Assembly: GCA_965218935.1 (NCBI GenBank)
Contig: CBDCMH010000001.1
Coordinates: 310,001 to 374,000 of the forward strand
DNA from: JADFOI01 sp965218935
GTDB lineage: Bacteria; Acidobacteriota; UBA6911; RPQK01; JADFOI01
Length of the DNA: 64,000 nucleotides
Direction: 5' to 3'
Shown: positions 17,520-25,435 of the stretch, piece by piece
Layout of the letters: every line of letters begins with the position of its first letter
How positions within the stretch are numbered: position 1 is the first letter of the stretch
Made by a program: the position numbers and the translations under genes
The notes under the pieces: generated by a model
What the model saw: the letters and a program-made list of their open reading frames with translations, nothing else
What the model was told of the DNA's origin: nothing
The model's database searches: none

Positions 17520-17957
17520 ATGAGACTTATCGTCTGTCTGATTCCTCTTTTGCTCCTCTTTCTTGGGATTCCTTTGTTCGGGCAGGAAGGCCGATCAGGG
17601 AGAAAACCGGTATTGATTCGTCCAGACCCGACGGCTGACAAAGTCGAGGAAGTCGAGGAAGGCCCTCCCGAACCGGACCCTCAAAAGGCCAAAGAACACG
17701 TAGAGGTGGGTGATTTTTACTACAAGCGGGAAAACTATGCGGCGGCTATAGAGCGTTACCGTGAAGCGATCCAGTTCAATCCCAAGTGGGCGAAAGCCTA
17801 CGAAAAACTGGTCGGGGCCTTGGAGAAACAGAACGCCTTTCTGGAAGCGGTAAAAGTGTGCGAGCAATTTGTCCAGAGCAGTGACTCCTCAAAGGAAGTC
17901 AAGCGCTTTCAGGAGTGGAGTATCAAACTGCGAGAAAAGGCTAAAGAGACAGGCTAG
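17520..17957 (+). CDS. Exported protein with TPR-like repeats
   Basis: 145 residues from ATG 17520. N-terminal signal segment (RLIVCLIPLLLLFLGIPLFG), an acidic proline-rich linker (EEGPPEPDPQ), then about two TPR helical hairpins (VGDFYYKRENYAAAIERYREA and the next block) to the C-terminus. A TTG at 17478 would add 14 residues. Small secreted TPR proteins have no predictable enzymatic role. The gene stands alone, divergent from the Hfq-like gene and convergent with ricT, with a hairpin after the stop. Confidence 0.75.
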   Translation: MRLIVCLIPLLLLFLGIPLFGQEGRSGRKPVLIRPDPTADKVEEVEEGPPEPDPQKAKEHVEVGDFYYKRENYAAAIERYREAIQFNPKWAKAYEKLVGALEKQNAFLEAVKVCEQFVQSSDSSKEVKRFQEWSIKLREKAKETG

Positions 17958-17983
17958 ATCCTGGCTTCGCCATGAGAGAAAGA

Positions 17984-18010
17984 AACAGGCAGGGGAGAGA
18001 AGAGCCTGTT
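17984..18010. terminator. Hairpin between convergent genes
   Basis: AACAGGC (17984-17990) and GCCTGTT (18004-18010) form a 7-bp stem with a 13-nt loop, followed on the plus strand by GCTTATTTTA. It sits in the 60-bp gap between the convergent TPR and ricT genes and may serve both. Confidence 0.45.
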
Positions 18011-18017
18011 GCTTATT

Positions 18018-18686
18018 TTAACGGCAGCCCCCAGACCCGCAGCCACCTGTAGCCCCGGCCTCATAATTCAGACAACACTTCAGGCGGCCACACATACCGG
18101 AGAGGCGGCCAGGGTTTACCGTCAGACCCTGTTGCTTGGCGGCTCGAACACTGACTGATTTCAATTCCTTCAAGAACCGGGCAGAACAGTTTTCACCCAA
18201 ACCGCAACACCCCATCCCGCCGATTAACCTGGCCTCGTCACGTGCCCCAATCTGCCTCATTTCGATTCGGGCACGCAATCCATGAGCTAAACTCTTGACC
18301 AGCTCCCGGAAATCGACACGCCGCGTTGCCGTGAAATAAAAGATGACCCGGTTGCCGTCGAAGATATACTCAACTCGGGAGAGCTTCATGGGGACCTTCT
18401 GGGCTCGAATCAATCTTTTGCACAATTGGTAGGCGCGAGCCTCCTGATCCTTCTTTTTCTCGTGAAGATAAAGATCCCGCTCGGTCGCTTTTCGCAGAGC
18501 CTTATTCACCTTGGAAGCGCCCGGACCGAGATTCTCCGCCCTTTGTCCATGGATCACAAGACCTAGCTCAACTCCCCGTTTCGTGCTGACGATGCAGCGA
18601 TCCCCAACGCGCAATTCTACGTCACGGGCCAGGAGGTTGGCCGTGGACTTGTTGGTCTCGAACTTGACGGTGACAATTTCCAACAT
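18018..18686 (-). CDS. ricT: PSP1-domain protein, RicT/YaaT family
   Basis: 222 residues. PSP1 C-terminal domain with the conserved cysteines: GMGCCGLGENCSARF and later SGMCGRLKCCLNYE. In Bacillus, RicT acts with RicA and RicF in a [4Fe-4S]-containing complex affecting RNase Y. The tail CGSGGCR is glycine/cysteine rich. Its place after tmk and holB reproduces the conserved tmk-holB-yaaT order. ATG 18686 lies only 3 nt from the left end of repeat copy A2, so its translation-initiation region is formed by that repeat. No good Shine-Dalgarno sequence is seen. Confidence 0.9.
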   Translation of the reverse strand: MLEIVTVKFETNKSTANLLARDVELRVGDRCIVSTKRGVELGLVIHGQRAENLGPGASKVNKALRKATERDLYLHEKKKDQEARAYQLCKRLIRAQKVPMKLSRVEYIFDGNRVIFYFTATRRVDFRELVKSLAHGLRARIEMRQIGARDEARLIGGMGCCGLGENCSARFLKELKSVSVRAAKQQGLTVNPGRLSGMCGRLKCCLNYEAGATGGCGSGGCR

Positions 18687-18689
18687 TTC

Positions 18690-18842
18690 TAGCCCGTATT
18701 ATGCATAAATTCTCTACTGCACCGAAGAAATCATCCGCCCTGCCCGCCCGACCCGCAAGCGGGTGCCGCTCGCGCGTGGCGCAACGTACTCAGCTCGTCG
18801 CTTTCGTCGCTTCGTGACGAGAACCCATGCGCAATCCGGGCT
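18690..18842. repeat. Family A palindromic repeat, copy A2 (between holB and ricT)
   Basis: 153 bp, complete. Left end TAGCCCGTATTATGCATAA, right end CATGCGCAATCCGGGCT. Contains the ACCCGCAAGCGGGT hairpin. It overlaps the last 17 codons of holB and ends 3 nt before the ricT start codon. Confidence 0.85.
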
Positions 18843-19809
18843 TGGTCATGAGCCAGAGCGTCTCAAAACACATCAGCGGATTCACGTAGTGGTCGATCTC
18901 CCGCCTGGCTCGATCTACGTGGTAGAGAAAATCCCTTACCCAGTTCAACTCTACACCTTCTGAAACCTTTTGCAAATCTCCCAGTCGATCCTGATTGACG
19001 AGGCGCTCAGGAGTGTCCACCTGTAGAAAATAGAGATCCTCACCGATTCGCTGGAGGAGATTGAGATAGTGACGAACGCCCTCGCGTGTTTTGAGTTCAC
19101 TTCGCAGAGGAGGTTGTTCACATTGCTTGTAGAGGGCTTGGAAGGACTGCCGCTCACACCAGGAGGTCAACAATCCCAGCATGCGGTCCCTTTGCTCGAG
19201 CGTCTCTTCAAGATCTACCCTTAGGGCTATGGCGATGCTTCCTTCGGCCAGGGAAGCTCTCATCTCAAGATGATCCTGGTTTAAATGATCCTCCAGGTAG
19301 CGCTGAATTTCTTCCCGATCCAAGGGGTGGAAGGGGAAAGCCTGGCAGCGTGATCGAATGGTCGGTAGCAGGCGGTGAGGGAAGGAAGTAATCAGGATAA
19401 GCCGAGAGGTTTCCGGAGGTTCCTCAAGTGTCTTCAAAATGCAATTGGCAGCCTCTTCGGTCATGGTTTCTGCCTGGTCAATGATGAAAAACCGAAGACG
19501 CCCTTCGAACGGCCGGAATTGAACTTCGCGGTTGAGCTCACGCATCCTATCAATACGGATGAGATTCTTGTGGGGTTCGAAGAGCAAGATGTCTGGGTGA
19601 TGACCGGCGGCTTCCTTCACGCAGGAAGAACACTTTCCACACAGTTCATCTTCCTTGCGATCCTTGCAATTGGCCAGGGCAGCCAGGCTCAAGGCCAGTG
19701 TCTTCTTTCCTACACTGTCAGGACCCTTGAAAAGGCTGGCCTGGGGAAGTGGGCCGCGACGCAGGATCTCAACCATTCGGTGATTGCCAACAAAGTCTCT
19801 CAGTCTCAC
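18790..19809 (-). CDS. holB: DNA polymerase III delta' subunit, with a repeat-encoded tail
   Basis: 339 residues. Clamp-loader subunit: modified P-loop GPDSVGKK (29-36), zinc module Cys48-Cys57-Cys60-Cys63, IIDQAETM and LKTLEEPPE with the SRC-like IRSRCQ. GTG start 19809 has GAGGG about 9 nt upstream. Residues 1-322 are native; the last 17 (KPGLRMGSRHEATKATS) are read from repeat A2. Removing A2 with one TA copy would place TAG directly after the native ...LMT. An AAG now stands at that position, consistent with loss of the old stop by one substitution. It lies between tmk and ricT. Confidence 0.92.
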   Translation of the reverse strand: MRLRDFVGNHRMVEILRRGPLPQASLFKGPDSVGKKTLALSLAALANCKDRKEDELCGKCSSCVKEAAGHHPDILLFEPHKNLIRIDRMRELNREVQFRPFEGRLRFFIIDQAETMTEEAANCILKTLEEPPETSRLILITSFPHRLLPTIRSRCQAFPFHPLDREEIQRYLEDHLNQDHLEMRASLAEGSIAIALRVDLEETLEQRDRMLGLLTSWCERQSFQALYKQCEQPPLRSELKTREGVRHYLNLLQRIGEDLYFLQVDTPERLVNQDRLGDLQKVSEGVELNWVRDFLYHVDRARREIDHYVNPLMCFETLWLMTKPGLRMGSRHEATKATS

Positions 19810-19831
19810 GCCATACCCTCACGGATAGGGT

Positions 19832-19985
19832 TAGCCTGGATTATGCATAAATTCTCTACTGCAGCGACGAAATCATCCGTCCTGCCTGAGCGACCCGCAA
19901 ACGCGGGTGCCCCCGCGCGTGGCGCAACGCACTCAGGTCGTCGCTTTCGTCTCTTCGTCACAAGAACCTATGCATAAGTCCAGCT
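19832..19985. repeat. Family A palindromic repeat, copy A3 (between tmk and holB)
   Basis: 154 bp, complete. Left end TAGCCTGGATTATGCATAA, right end CTATGCATAAGTCCAGCT. Same orientation as A2. It encodes the last ~16 codons of tmk and ends 22 nt before the holB start codon. Confidence 0.85.
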
Positions 19986-20637
19986 TTAACATTCCGCTCT
20001 CCTCAAGAAGCCCCAGAATCTTCTTAAAGACCACCTCTGGAGTGCCCGAAGCATTCACCAACAGGACTCGATCGGGCGCCCTTTGGGCGAGTAACTGATA
20101 GCCCTCTCTTACCCTGCGATGAAAGTCCAGGTCCTCGGCTTCGAACCTTCCCCAGGTCTCGCTGTTGTCTCTCTGATTCCTCTCCCGCGCGCGCTTGAGG
20201 CCAACTTGCACCTCCACGTCCAGAACCAGGGTCAAATCGGGAACGCGTAGCGCCAGAATCTCAGCCAATTGATCGACTATTGCGAAACCGATGCCTCGCG
20301 CATGCCCTTGATAGGCCAAAGTGGCATCGTGATAACGGTCGCACAGGACATGAAAACCCTCGGCCAAGGCGGGTTCGATAACTTCCTTAAGATGCTGATA
20401 GCGATCCGCCAGGTACAGCAGCAGTTCGGCCGTTGGTTCGCGCCCGGCACCTTCCCTTTGCAAAAGAATCTGACGAACTTCTTTTCCAAAGGGCGTCCCT
20501 CCGGGTTGTTGCGTGATCAGGAAACGAGCTTTGCGATTTTTCAGTTCCTTTTCCAGCAAATCCAACTGCACGGTCTTACCCGAACCTTCAATCCCTTCCA
20601 ATGTGATGAATTTTCCAGGCATCGCTGAGTGCATCAT
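19933..20637 (-). CDS. tmk: Thymidylate kinase, with a repeat-encoded tail
   Basis: 234 residues. P-loop GIEGSGKT (15-22), QQPGGTPFG, DRYHDATLAYQG and a lid region RARERNQRDNSE. It phosphorylates dTMP to dTDP for DNA synthesis and so also feeds dTTP to RmlA. The last ~16 residues (from DLCIGSCDEETKATT) are translated from repeat A3 and end at a TGA in the same repeat position used by HolB in A2. The start could be 20637 or the ATG at 20622 (MPGKF), which fits family N-termini. First gene of tmk-holB-ricT. Confidence 0.93.
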   Translation of the reverse strand: MMHSAMPGKFITLEGIEGSGKTVQLDLLEKELKNRKARFLITQQPGGTPFGKEVRQILLQREGAGREPTAELLLYLADRYQHLKEVIEPALAEGFHVLCDRYHDATLAYQGHARGIGFAIVDQLAEILALRVPDLTLVLDVEVQVGLKRARERNQRDNSETWGRFEAEDLDFHRRVREGYQLLAQRAPDRVLLVNASGTPEVVFKKILGLLEESGMLKLDLCIGSCDEETKATT

Positions 20638-20666
20638 CCTACCACAGGTAATATATACTAACGCTC

Positions 20667-21350
20667 GTGGTTGATATTGCCTCCAATCTTGAGCGGCTGA
20701 GTGGGGAAATCGAATCGATCGCCCGGGGTTGCGGCCGTAACCCCGAGGAAATTCACCTCCTGGCGGTTTCCAAGACCTTCTCCGCAGTTTGCGTCAAACA
20801 AGCCCACCAATGGGGACAGACATTGTTTGGAGAAAACCGGGTGCAGGAAGCAGAGGAGAAGATTCCTTCCGTCGACGTCAGTGGCCTGGAGTGGCACTTA
20901 ATTGGGCCCCTTCAGTCCAACAAGGCCAGGCGGGCGGTCCAACTGTTCGATGTGATTCAAACCCTGGACCGACCCAAGATCGTCCCTAAGCTCGATGCAT
21001 GTGCCGAGGAGATGGGGAAGATCCTGCGCGTGTTTGTTGAAGTGAAACTTGGAGTAGAGCCTCAAAAGCACGGCCTTGCTCCTCAAGATGTGCTGGGCAT
21101 GGTGGAACAGGTGGATTCGATGCCCAGACTGAAGCTGCAGGGCCTGATGGCCATACCTCCCTACCAGGAAGAGGTGGAAGGGTCGCGCCCCTATTTCCGA
21201 CAGATGGCCGATTTATTGGCTGAGATTAACGGGAGGCGCCAACAACCCCTGAAGGAACTCTCCATGGGAATGAGTCATGACTACCGGATCGCCATCGAAG
21301 AAGGGGCGACCCTGCTGCGCATCGGGACTTCCATCTTTGGGCCCAGGTAA
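20667..21350 (+). CDS. yggS: YggS/PROSC-type PLP homeostasis protein
   Basis: 227 residues. Alanine-racemase-like TIM barrel without the C-terminal domain. PLP lysine Lys36 in LLAVSKTF; FGENRVQEAEEK, EWHLIGPLQSNK and the terminal LSMGMSHDYRIAI...IGTSIFGPR block are intact. It binds PLP and buffers its cellular level; no enzymatic reaction is established. GTG start; the stop TAA overlaps the next ATG by one base. Confidence 0.95.
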   Translation: MVDIASNLERLSGEIESIARGCGRNPEEIHLLAVSKTFSAVCVKQAHQWGQTLFGENRVQEAEEKIPSVDVSGLEWHLIGPLQSNKARRAVQLFDVIQTLDRPKIVPKLDACAEEMGKILRVFVEVKLGVEPQKHGLAPQDVLGMVEQVDSMPRLKLQGLMAIPPYQEEVEGSRPYFRQMADLLAEINGRRQQPLKELSMGMSHDYRIAIEEGATLLRIGTSIFGPR

Positions 21351-21640
21351 TGGATAGTGTTCAGATCCGTGAAGAAGCGGGAATGCTCCTGCTTTCTGTC
21401 CGTATTCAGCCAAAAGCGACAAGGAATCAAATCGTCGGCGCATACAATGGAGCGCTGAAGATTCGCTTAACCGCCCCCGCCCAGAAAAGCCGCGCCAATC
21501 GACAACTTCTTGAGTTTTTGGCCCACACTTTGAATCTATCTGCCAAGAATGTTTCGCTGAGCAGAGGACGGTCTTCTCGCGACAAGACGGTTGAAATCCG
21601 AGGCCTTTCCAGGGAAGAACTCACCCAATATGTAGTATAA
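21350..21640 (+). CDS. DUF167/YggU-family protein
   Basis: 96 residues, normal length. Signature VRIQPKATRNQIVG, LKIRLTAPAQKSRANRQLLEFLA, and SRGRSSRDKTVEI. Small alpha/beta fold of unknown biochemical role, conserved in bacteria and commonly next to yggS, as here (one-base overlap). Coupled translation with yggS is evident. Confidence 0.93.
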   Translation: MDSVQIREEAGMLLLSVRIQPKATRNQIVGAYNGALKIRLTAPAQKSRANRQLLEFLAHTLNLSAKNVSLSRGRSSRDKTVEIRGLSREELTQYVV

Positions 21641-21784
21641 TAAGGGCGCTAACACCTCTATATCCTGGGATAGGAAGGAGTTATCCGGAGAAGGATTCGG
21701 GGCCGGCCTGGATAGTCAGGGTCCGGATCTAGAATAAGCTTCGCCCCATAACCTGAAACCTATCCTCGGAAGGGAAGAACGAAC

Positions 21785-24493
21785 ATGAAAAAGGCTGCTG
21801 GGAAGGCAGAAGCGTCGACGGGTCTCCACATTCAACCCTACTTTACCCCGAAAGGAAAACACCCCTTTGACGAGGTCCGGTGGGAAAGTCGGACCGCTGA
21901 AATCAAGGATTTCAAGACCGGTAAGGTCGCTTTTCGACAGGAGGATTTGGAATTTCCCGAGTTCTGGTCTCAAAGAGCAACCGACATTGTAGCCAGCAAA
22001 TATTTCCGTGGGCACCTGGGAAGTCCCAAGCGGGAACACAGTGTGAAGCAACTGATAGGGCGTATCGTGGACAGTCTGACGACCTGGGGCCAGGAGATGA
22101 AGTACTTTGCCTCCAAGGAGGATGCTCAAACCTTTAATCATGAGCTGGCCTATTTGCTGCTGCATCAAATGGCCGCTTTTAATAGTCCGGTACAGTTCAA
22201 TATGGGCATCAAGCCGGATCCCCAATGTTCGGCTTGCTTTATCAACAGCGTTGAAGACCGTATGGATTCCATCATGAAGCTGGCCAGAACCGAAGCCACC
22301 ATTTTTAAAGGGGGTTCCGGCTCCGGTATCAATTTGTCGAAGATTCGTTCTTCACTTGAGCCTCTGGCCGTAGGGGGGTTTGCTTCAGGACCGGTCTCTT
22401 TCATGAGAGGGTATGACAGCTTTGCGGGAGCCATTAAGTCGGGCGGAGCCACACGGCGAGCCGCCAAGATGGTCATTCTCAATGCAGATCATCCGGATAT
22501 TCAGGAATATATCTGGTGTAAGGCTCTGGAGGAACAAAAGGCCCACAAACTGATCCAGCTCGGCTACGATGACGCCATTGATGGAGAAGCCTACCGAAGT
22601 GTGCAGTTTCAAAATGCCAATAATAGCGTCAGCGTGACTGACGAGTTCATGGAAGCTGTGGTCAATGATAGGGAATGGGTCACTCATAAAGTTACTACCG
22701 GTGAGGTCGTTGAGACTTACAAAGCTCGCGAAATGATGCAGTGGATCGCGGAAGCGGCGTGGATTTGCGGTGATCCCGGGTTGCAGTTTTCCACCACCTT
22801 GAATGACTGGCACACCTGTTCCAATAGTGGGCCCATTAATGCCTGCAATCCCTGCTCAGAATACGTTTTCCTGGACGACTCAGCCTGCAATCTATCCTCT
22901 CTCAATTTGATGAAGTTCCTGAAGGAGGACGGTCAATTCGATATCCCAGCCTTCCGCCGAGCAGCTGAAATCATGATTCTGGCCCAGGAGATCATTGTGG
23001 GTAACTCCTCCTATCCTACCCCGGAAATTACCAAGGTCAGCCACGAATACCGGACCCTGGGACTCGGATATGCCAATCTGGGAGCGCTTCTAATGGCCTG
23101 TGGACTTCCCTACGACAGTAATCGGGCTCGCAGTCTCGCAGCCGCCATTACAGCTCTCATGACCGGGCAGGCCTATTTGACCAGTGCCGAGATTGCCGAG
23201 CAGATGGGTGCCTTCGAAGGATTTGATGAGAATCGGGTTCCCACCATGCGTGTCATCCATAAGCACCGGGAAGCTCTCTCGGACATCGACTCGGCCTTAG
23301 TTCCCATGGATATTCTGCACGCCGCCATGGAGGTATGGGATCAGGCTATCGTCAAGGGCTCTGAGCATGGATACCGAAACGCCCAGGTCACACTTTTGGC
23401 TCCCACCGGGACGATTGCTTTCATGATGGACTGCGACACGACGGGTATCGAGCCTGACTTTTCACTGGTCAAGGTCAAAACTCTGGTGGGGGGAGGAACC
23501 CTGAAAATCGTAAACAACACGATTCCTCGAGCCCTCAAGAGAATGGGTTATCCGCAAGGGGAAATCGACGATATCTTGAGGTATATCAAGAAGAAAGAAA
23601 CGATTGAGGGCGCGCCTCATCTCAAAGAGGACCACTTGGCTGTCTTTGACTGCGCGGATCGGCCGGTGAATGGAAGTCGATCCATCGAATATCTCGGGCA
23701 CATCAAGATGTGCGGCGCGGCACAGCCTTTCCTTTCCGGGGCGATCTCCAAAACCATCAACATGCCCAACGAGGCCTCGGTGGAAGAGATCAAGGAAGCT
23801 TATATTCAGGGCTGGAAAAACGGGATGAAATCGGTGTCTATCTATCGGGACGGATGTAAAATGGTGCAGCCGCTTTCCAACAAGGATAAGACCCAACTCA
23901 TTAGCGGGCCCCAACAGCGGAACATGCCCAAGGACCATCCTGCCCTGCAGCACGAGTTTCGGATCAAGGGCTTCAAAGGTTTTCTGACCATGGGTCTGTA
24001 CCCGGAGGACAAGGAGCTGGGTGAAGTCTTTCTTAATTTTGCCAAACAAGGCTCCACCCTCCAAGGGATGGGCATGGCTTGGGCAATCGCCATCTCGATG
24101 GGTCTACAACGCGGTGTGCCACTGGAGGACTACGTCCGCATGTTCGCTCATATGAGTTTCGAGCCGGCTGGATATACCGACAATCCGCAGATCCCTTTTG
24201 CCACTTCCATCCCCGACTATATGGTCCGCTATTTGGCAACCCAATTCCTCAGCCCTGAAGTTCAGGAGGCTTTGGGCATCCACAACGTAAAACCGAATGG
24301 AAGTATTCAGGACGGCGTGCAGGTGAGCTTCTCCGACCAGGCTAGTCGGCCCAAGAGCACAAGCGCTACTCAGCGGCTGCTGCAGGACAGTAACCGGGAA
24401 TCCCACACCTGCCTCATTTGCGGGAATCTCATGCAGCGAAACGGTAACTGCTACGTGTGCGGCGTCTGTGGCAGCACCTCAGGCTGCAGCTAG
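21785..24493 (+). CDS. nrdJ: Adenosylcobalamin-dependent (class II) ribonucleotide reductase
   Basis: 902 residues. Reduces ribonucleotides to deoxyribonucleotides with a B12-generated thiyl radical. Family blocks: FNSPVQFNMG, CFINSVEDRMDSI, GGSGSGINLSKIRS, NPCSEYVFLDDSACNLSSLNL, TLLAPTGTIAFMMDCDTTGIEPD, and a cysteine-rich C-terminus (CLICG...CYVCGVCG) that probably carries the re-reducing thiols. The 144-bp leader has AAGG-type ribosome binding before ATG 21785. I looked for a cobalamin riboswitch there and saw no B12-box-like sequence. TAG stop followed by a strong hairpin. No class I or III reductase is present in the window. Confidence 0.95.
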   Translation: MKKAAGKAEASTGLHIQPYFTPKGKHPFDEVRWESRTAEIKDFKTGKVAFRQEDLEFPEFWSQRATDIVASKYFRGHLGSPKREHSVKQLIGRIVDSLTTWGQEMKYFASKEDAQTFNHELAYLLLHQMAAFNSPVQFNMGIKPDPQCSACFINSVEDRMDSIMKLARTEATIFKGGSGSGINLSKIRSSLEPLAVGGFASGPVSFMRGYDSFAGAIKSGGATRRAAKMVILNADHPDIQEYIWCKALEEQKAHKLIQLGYDDAIDGEAYRSVQFQNANNSVSVTDEFMEAVVNDREWVTHKVTTGEVVETYKAREMMQWIAEAAWICGDPGLQFSTTLNDWHTCSNSGPINACNPCSEYVFLDDSACNLSSLNLMKFLKEDGQFDIPAFRRAAEIMILAQEIIVGNSSYPTPEITKVSHEYRTLGLGYANLGALLMACGLPYDSNRARSLAAAITALMTGQAYLTSAEIAEQMGAFEGFDENRVPTMRVIHKHREALSDIDSALVPMDILHAAMEVWDQAIVKGSEHGYRNAQVTLLAPTGTIAFMMDCDTTGIEPDFSLVKVKTLVGGGTLKIVNNTIPRALKRMGYPQGEIDDILRYIKKKETIEGAPHLKEDHLAVFDCADRPVNGSRSIEYLGHIKMCGAAQPFLSGAISKTINMPNEASVEEIKEAYIQGWKNGMKSVSIYRDGCKMVQPLSNKDKTQLISGPQQRNMPKDHPALQHEFRIKGFKGFLTMGLYPEDKELGEVFLNFAKQGSTLQGMGMAWAIAISMGLQRGVPLEDYVRMFAHMSFEPAGYTDNPQIPFATSIPDYMVRYLATQFLSPEVQEALGIHNVKPNGSIQDGVQVSFSDQASRPKSTSATQRLLQDSNRESHTCLICGNLMQRNGNCYVCGVCGSTSGCS

Positions 24494-24538
24494 AGAGATC
24501 GGGGAGAGTATTCTTACATACTCTCCCCAAGCTCTCTA
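24491..24538. terminator. Bidirectional hairpin terminator between nrdJ and a convergent gene
   Basis: GGGGAGAGTAT (24501-24511) and ATACTCTCCCC (24518-24528) pair perfectly over 11 bp with a 6-nt loop. An outer TAGAGAG/CTCTCTA pair extends it. It lies exactly between the two convergent stop codons and includes the nrdJ TAG. Confidence 0.7.
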
Positions 24539-25420
24539 ATTCCCAAACAGGGGAAGCCTGAATTCTTTCGACACACCCACCACCAGGCCCGAGGAAGGGT
24601 CGGTGTCGCGAAATCCCAGAAAGAGGGCCACATCCCAATAGAGTCCAGCCGCCTTGACCTGCGTCCCTAACCGCAACAGAGACTGCTCTTCGGTTCCGAT
24701 CCCTCCTGCCCCGACTCGCCCATAAGCGTCGATTACCAGATTGATCTGGTCATTGAGTGGGTGTATCAAAGCCAAACCATAAGTAAAAAGGTCGTCCTGA
24801 GCTCCGGGGCTTACCGGATCTCCCAAAATGGCCAGGCCCAATTCCGTGAAGAACTGGAGCTGCCCGAACTGTTTTTGAAGGAGAAAACTGTTAAAGATGT
24901 TGGTTTCATCATTACCCAATCCGTTTTCGTTTGAGGTGTTGGGCAGCTGAAAGCCAAAACGCATTGCCATGGCCGGCCATCGGTTCTGCTCCTTTTTGAG
25001 GAGTACTTTGGTGGCCATGGTGAAGTCTCCAAAGTCGCTCGTTGAGTTTCCCGAAAAGTTGAGATTGGGAGTGTTAGGCGCCGGGAAGCGATTCTCGATG
25101 GTCAAGATGTCTTGGATGGTTCCGAGAATCTGGACCTCAACGTTGTCCGCAGCGCCAAAGCGTACCCCCACTATCCCTATTCGAGTTAGATCTCCTTCAA
25201 GCCCGGAAAAGGCAAAAACCGCATCTTGAAGGAACTCCAGGCCTATATCGAAAAGGAGATAATGTTTCTTGACGGTCTCCGCCCGCTCCGTGATGAGAGG
25301 CCGCTGTTGAGAAAAAAGCTGAGCCGGTTGGGAAAGCAAAAGAAGCAAGGGAAGGTATTTCAACCCCGACTTCAGTCGCCTCTTGGAGGACCCACTCAAA
25401 CTCGTCTCGTGCGTGGACAA
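24536..25420 (-). CDS. Outer-membrane-barrel-like exported protein, unknown function
   Basis: 294 residues. N-terminal hydrophobic segment (YLPLLLLLSQPAQLFSQQ, ~22-39) reads as a signal peptide preceded by a polar 20-residue extension, so a later start is possible. The rest alternates short beta-like segments rich in G, N, L and F, as in small barrels or transporter-like outer-membrane proteins (for example NRWPAMAMRFGFQLP). It ends LPLFGN rather than in an aromatic residue. No specific family is recognised. It is 15 bp downstream of dnaJ on the opposite side of the chaperone genes and convergent with nrdJ. Confidence 0.6.
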   Translation of the reverse strand: MSTHETSLSGSSKRRLKSGLKYLPLLLLLSQPAQLFSQQRPLITERAETVKKHYLLFDIGLEFLQDAVFAFSGLEGDLTRIGIVGVRFGAADNVEVQILGTIQDILTIENRFPAPNTPNLNFSGNSTSDFGDFTMATKVLLKKEQNRWPAMAMRFGFQLPNTSNENGLGNDETNIFNSFLLQKQFGQLQFFTELGLAILGDPVSPGAQDDLFTYGLALIHPLNDQINLVIDAYGRVGAGGIGTEEQSLLRLGTQVKAAGLYWDVALFLGFRDTDPSSGLVVGVSKEFRLPLFGN

Positions 25421-25435
25421 TGATGTGAATTCCGA

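Noticed and set aside
21641..21784. Cobalamin riboswitch before nrdJ
   Set aside because: No B12-box-like sequence or matching stem pattern was found in the 144-bp leader.
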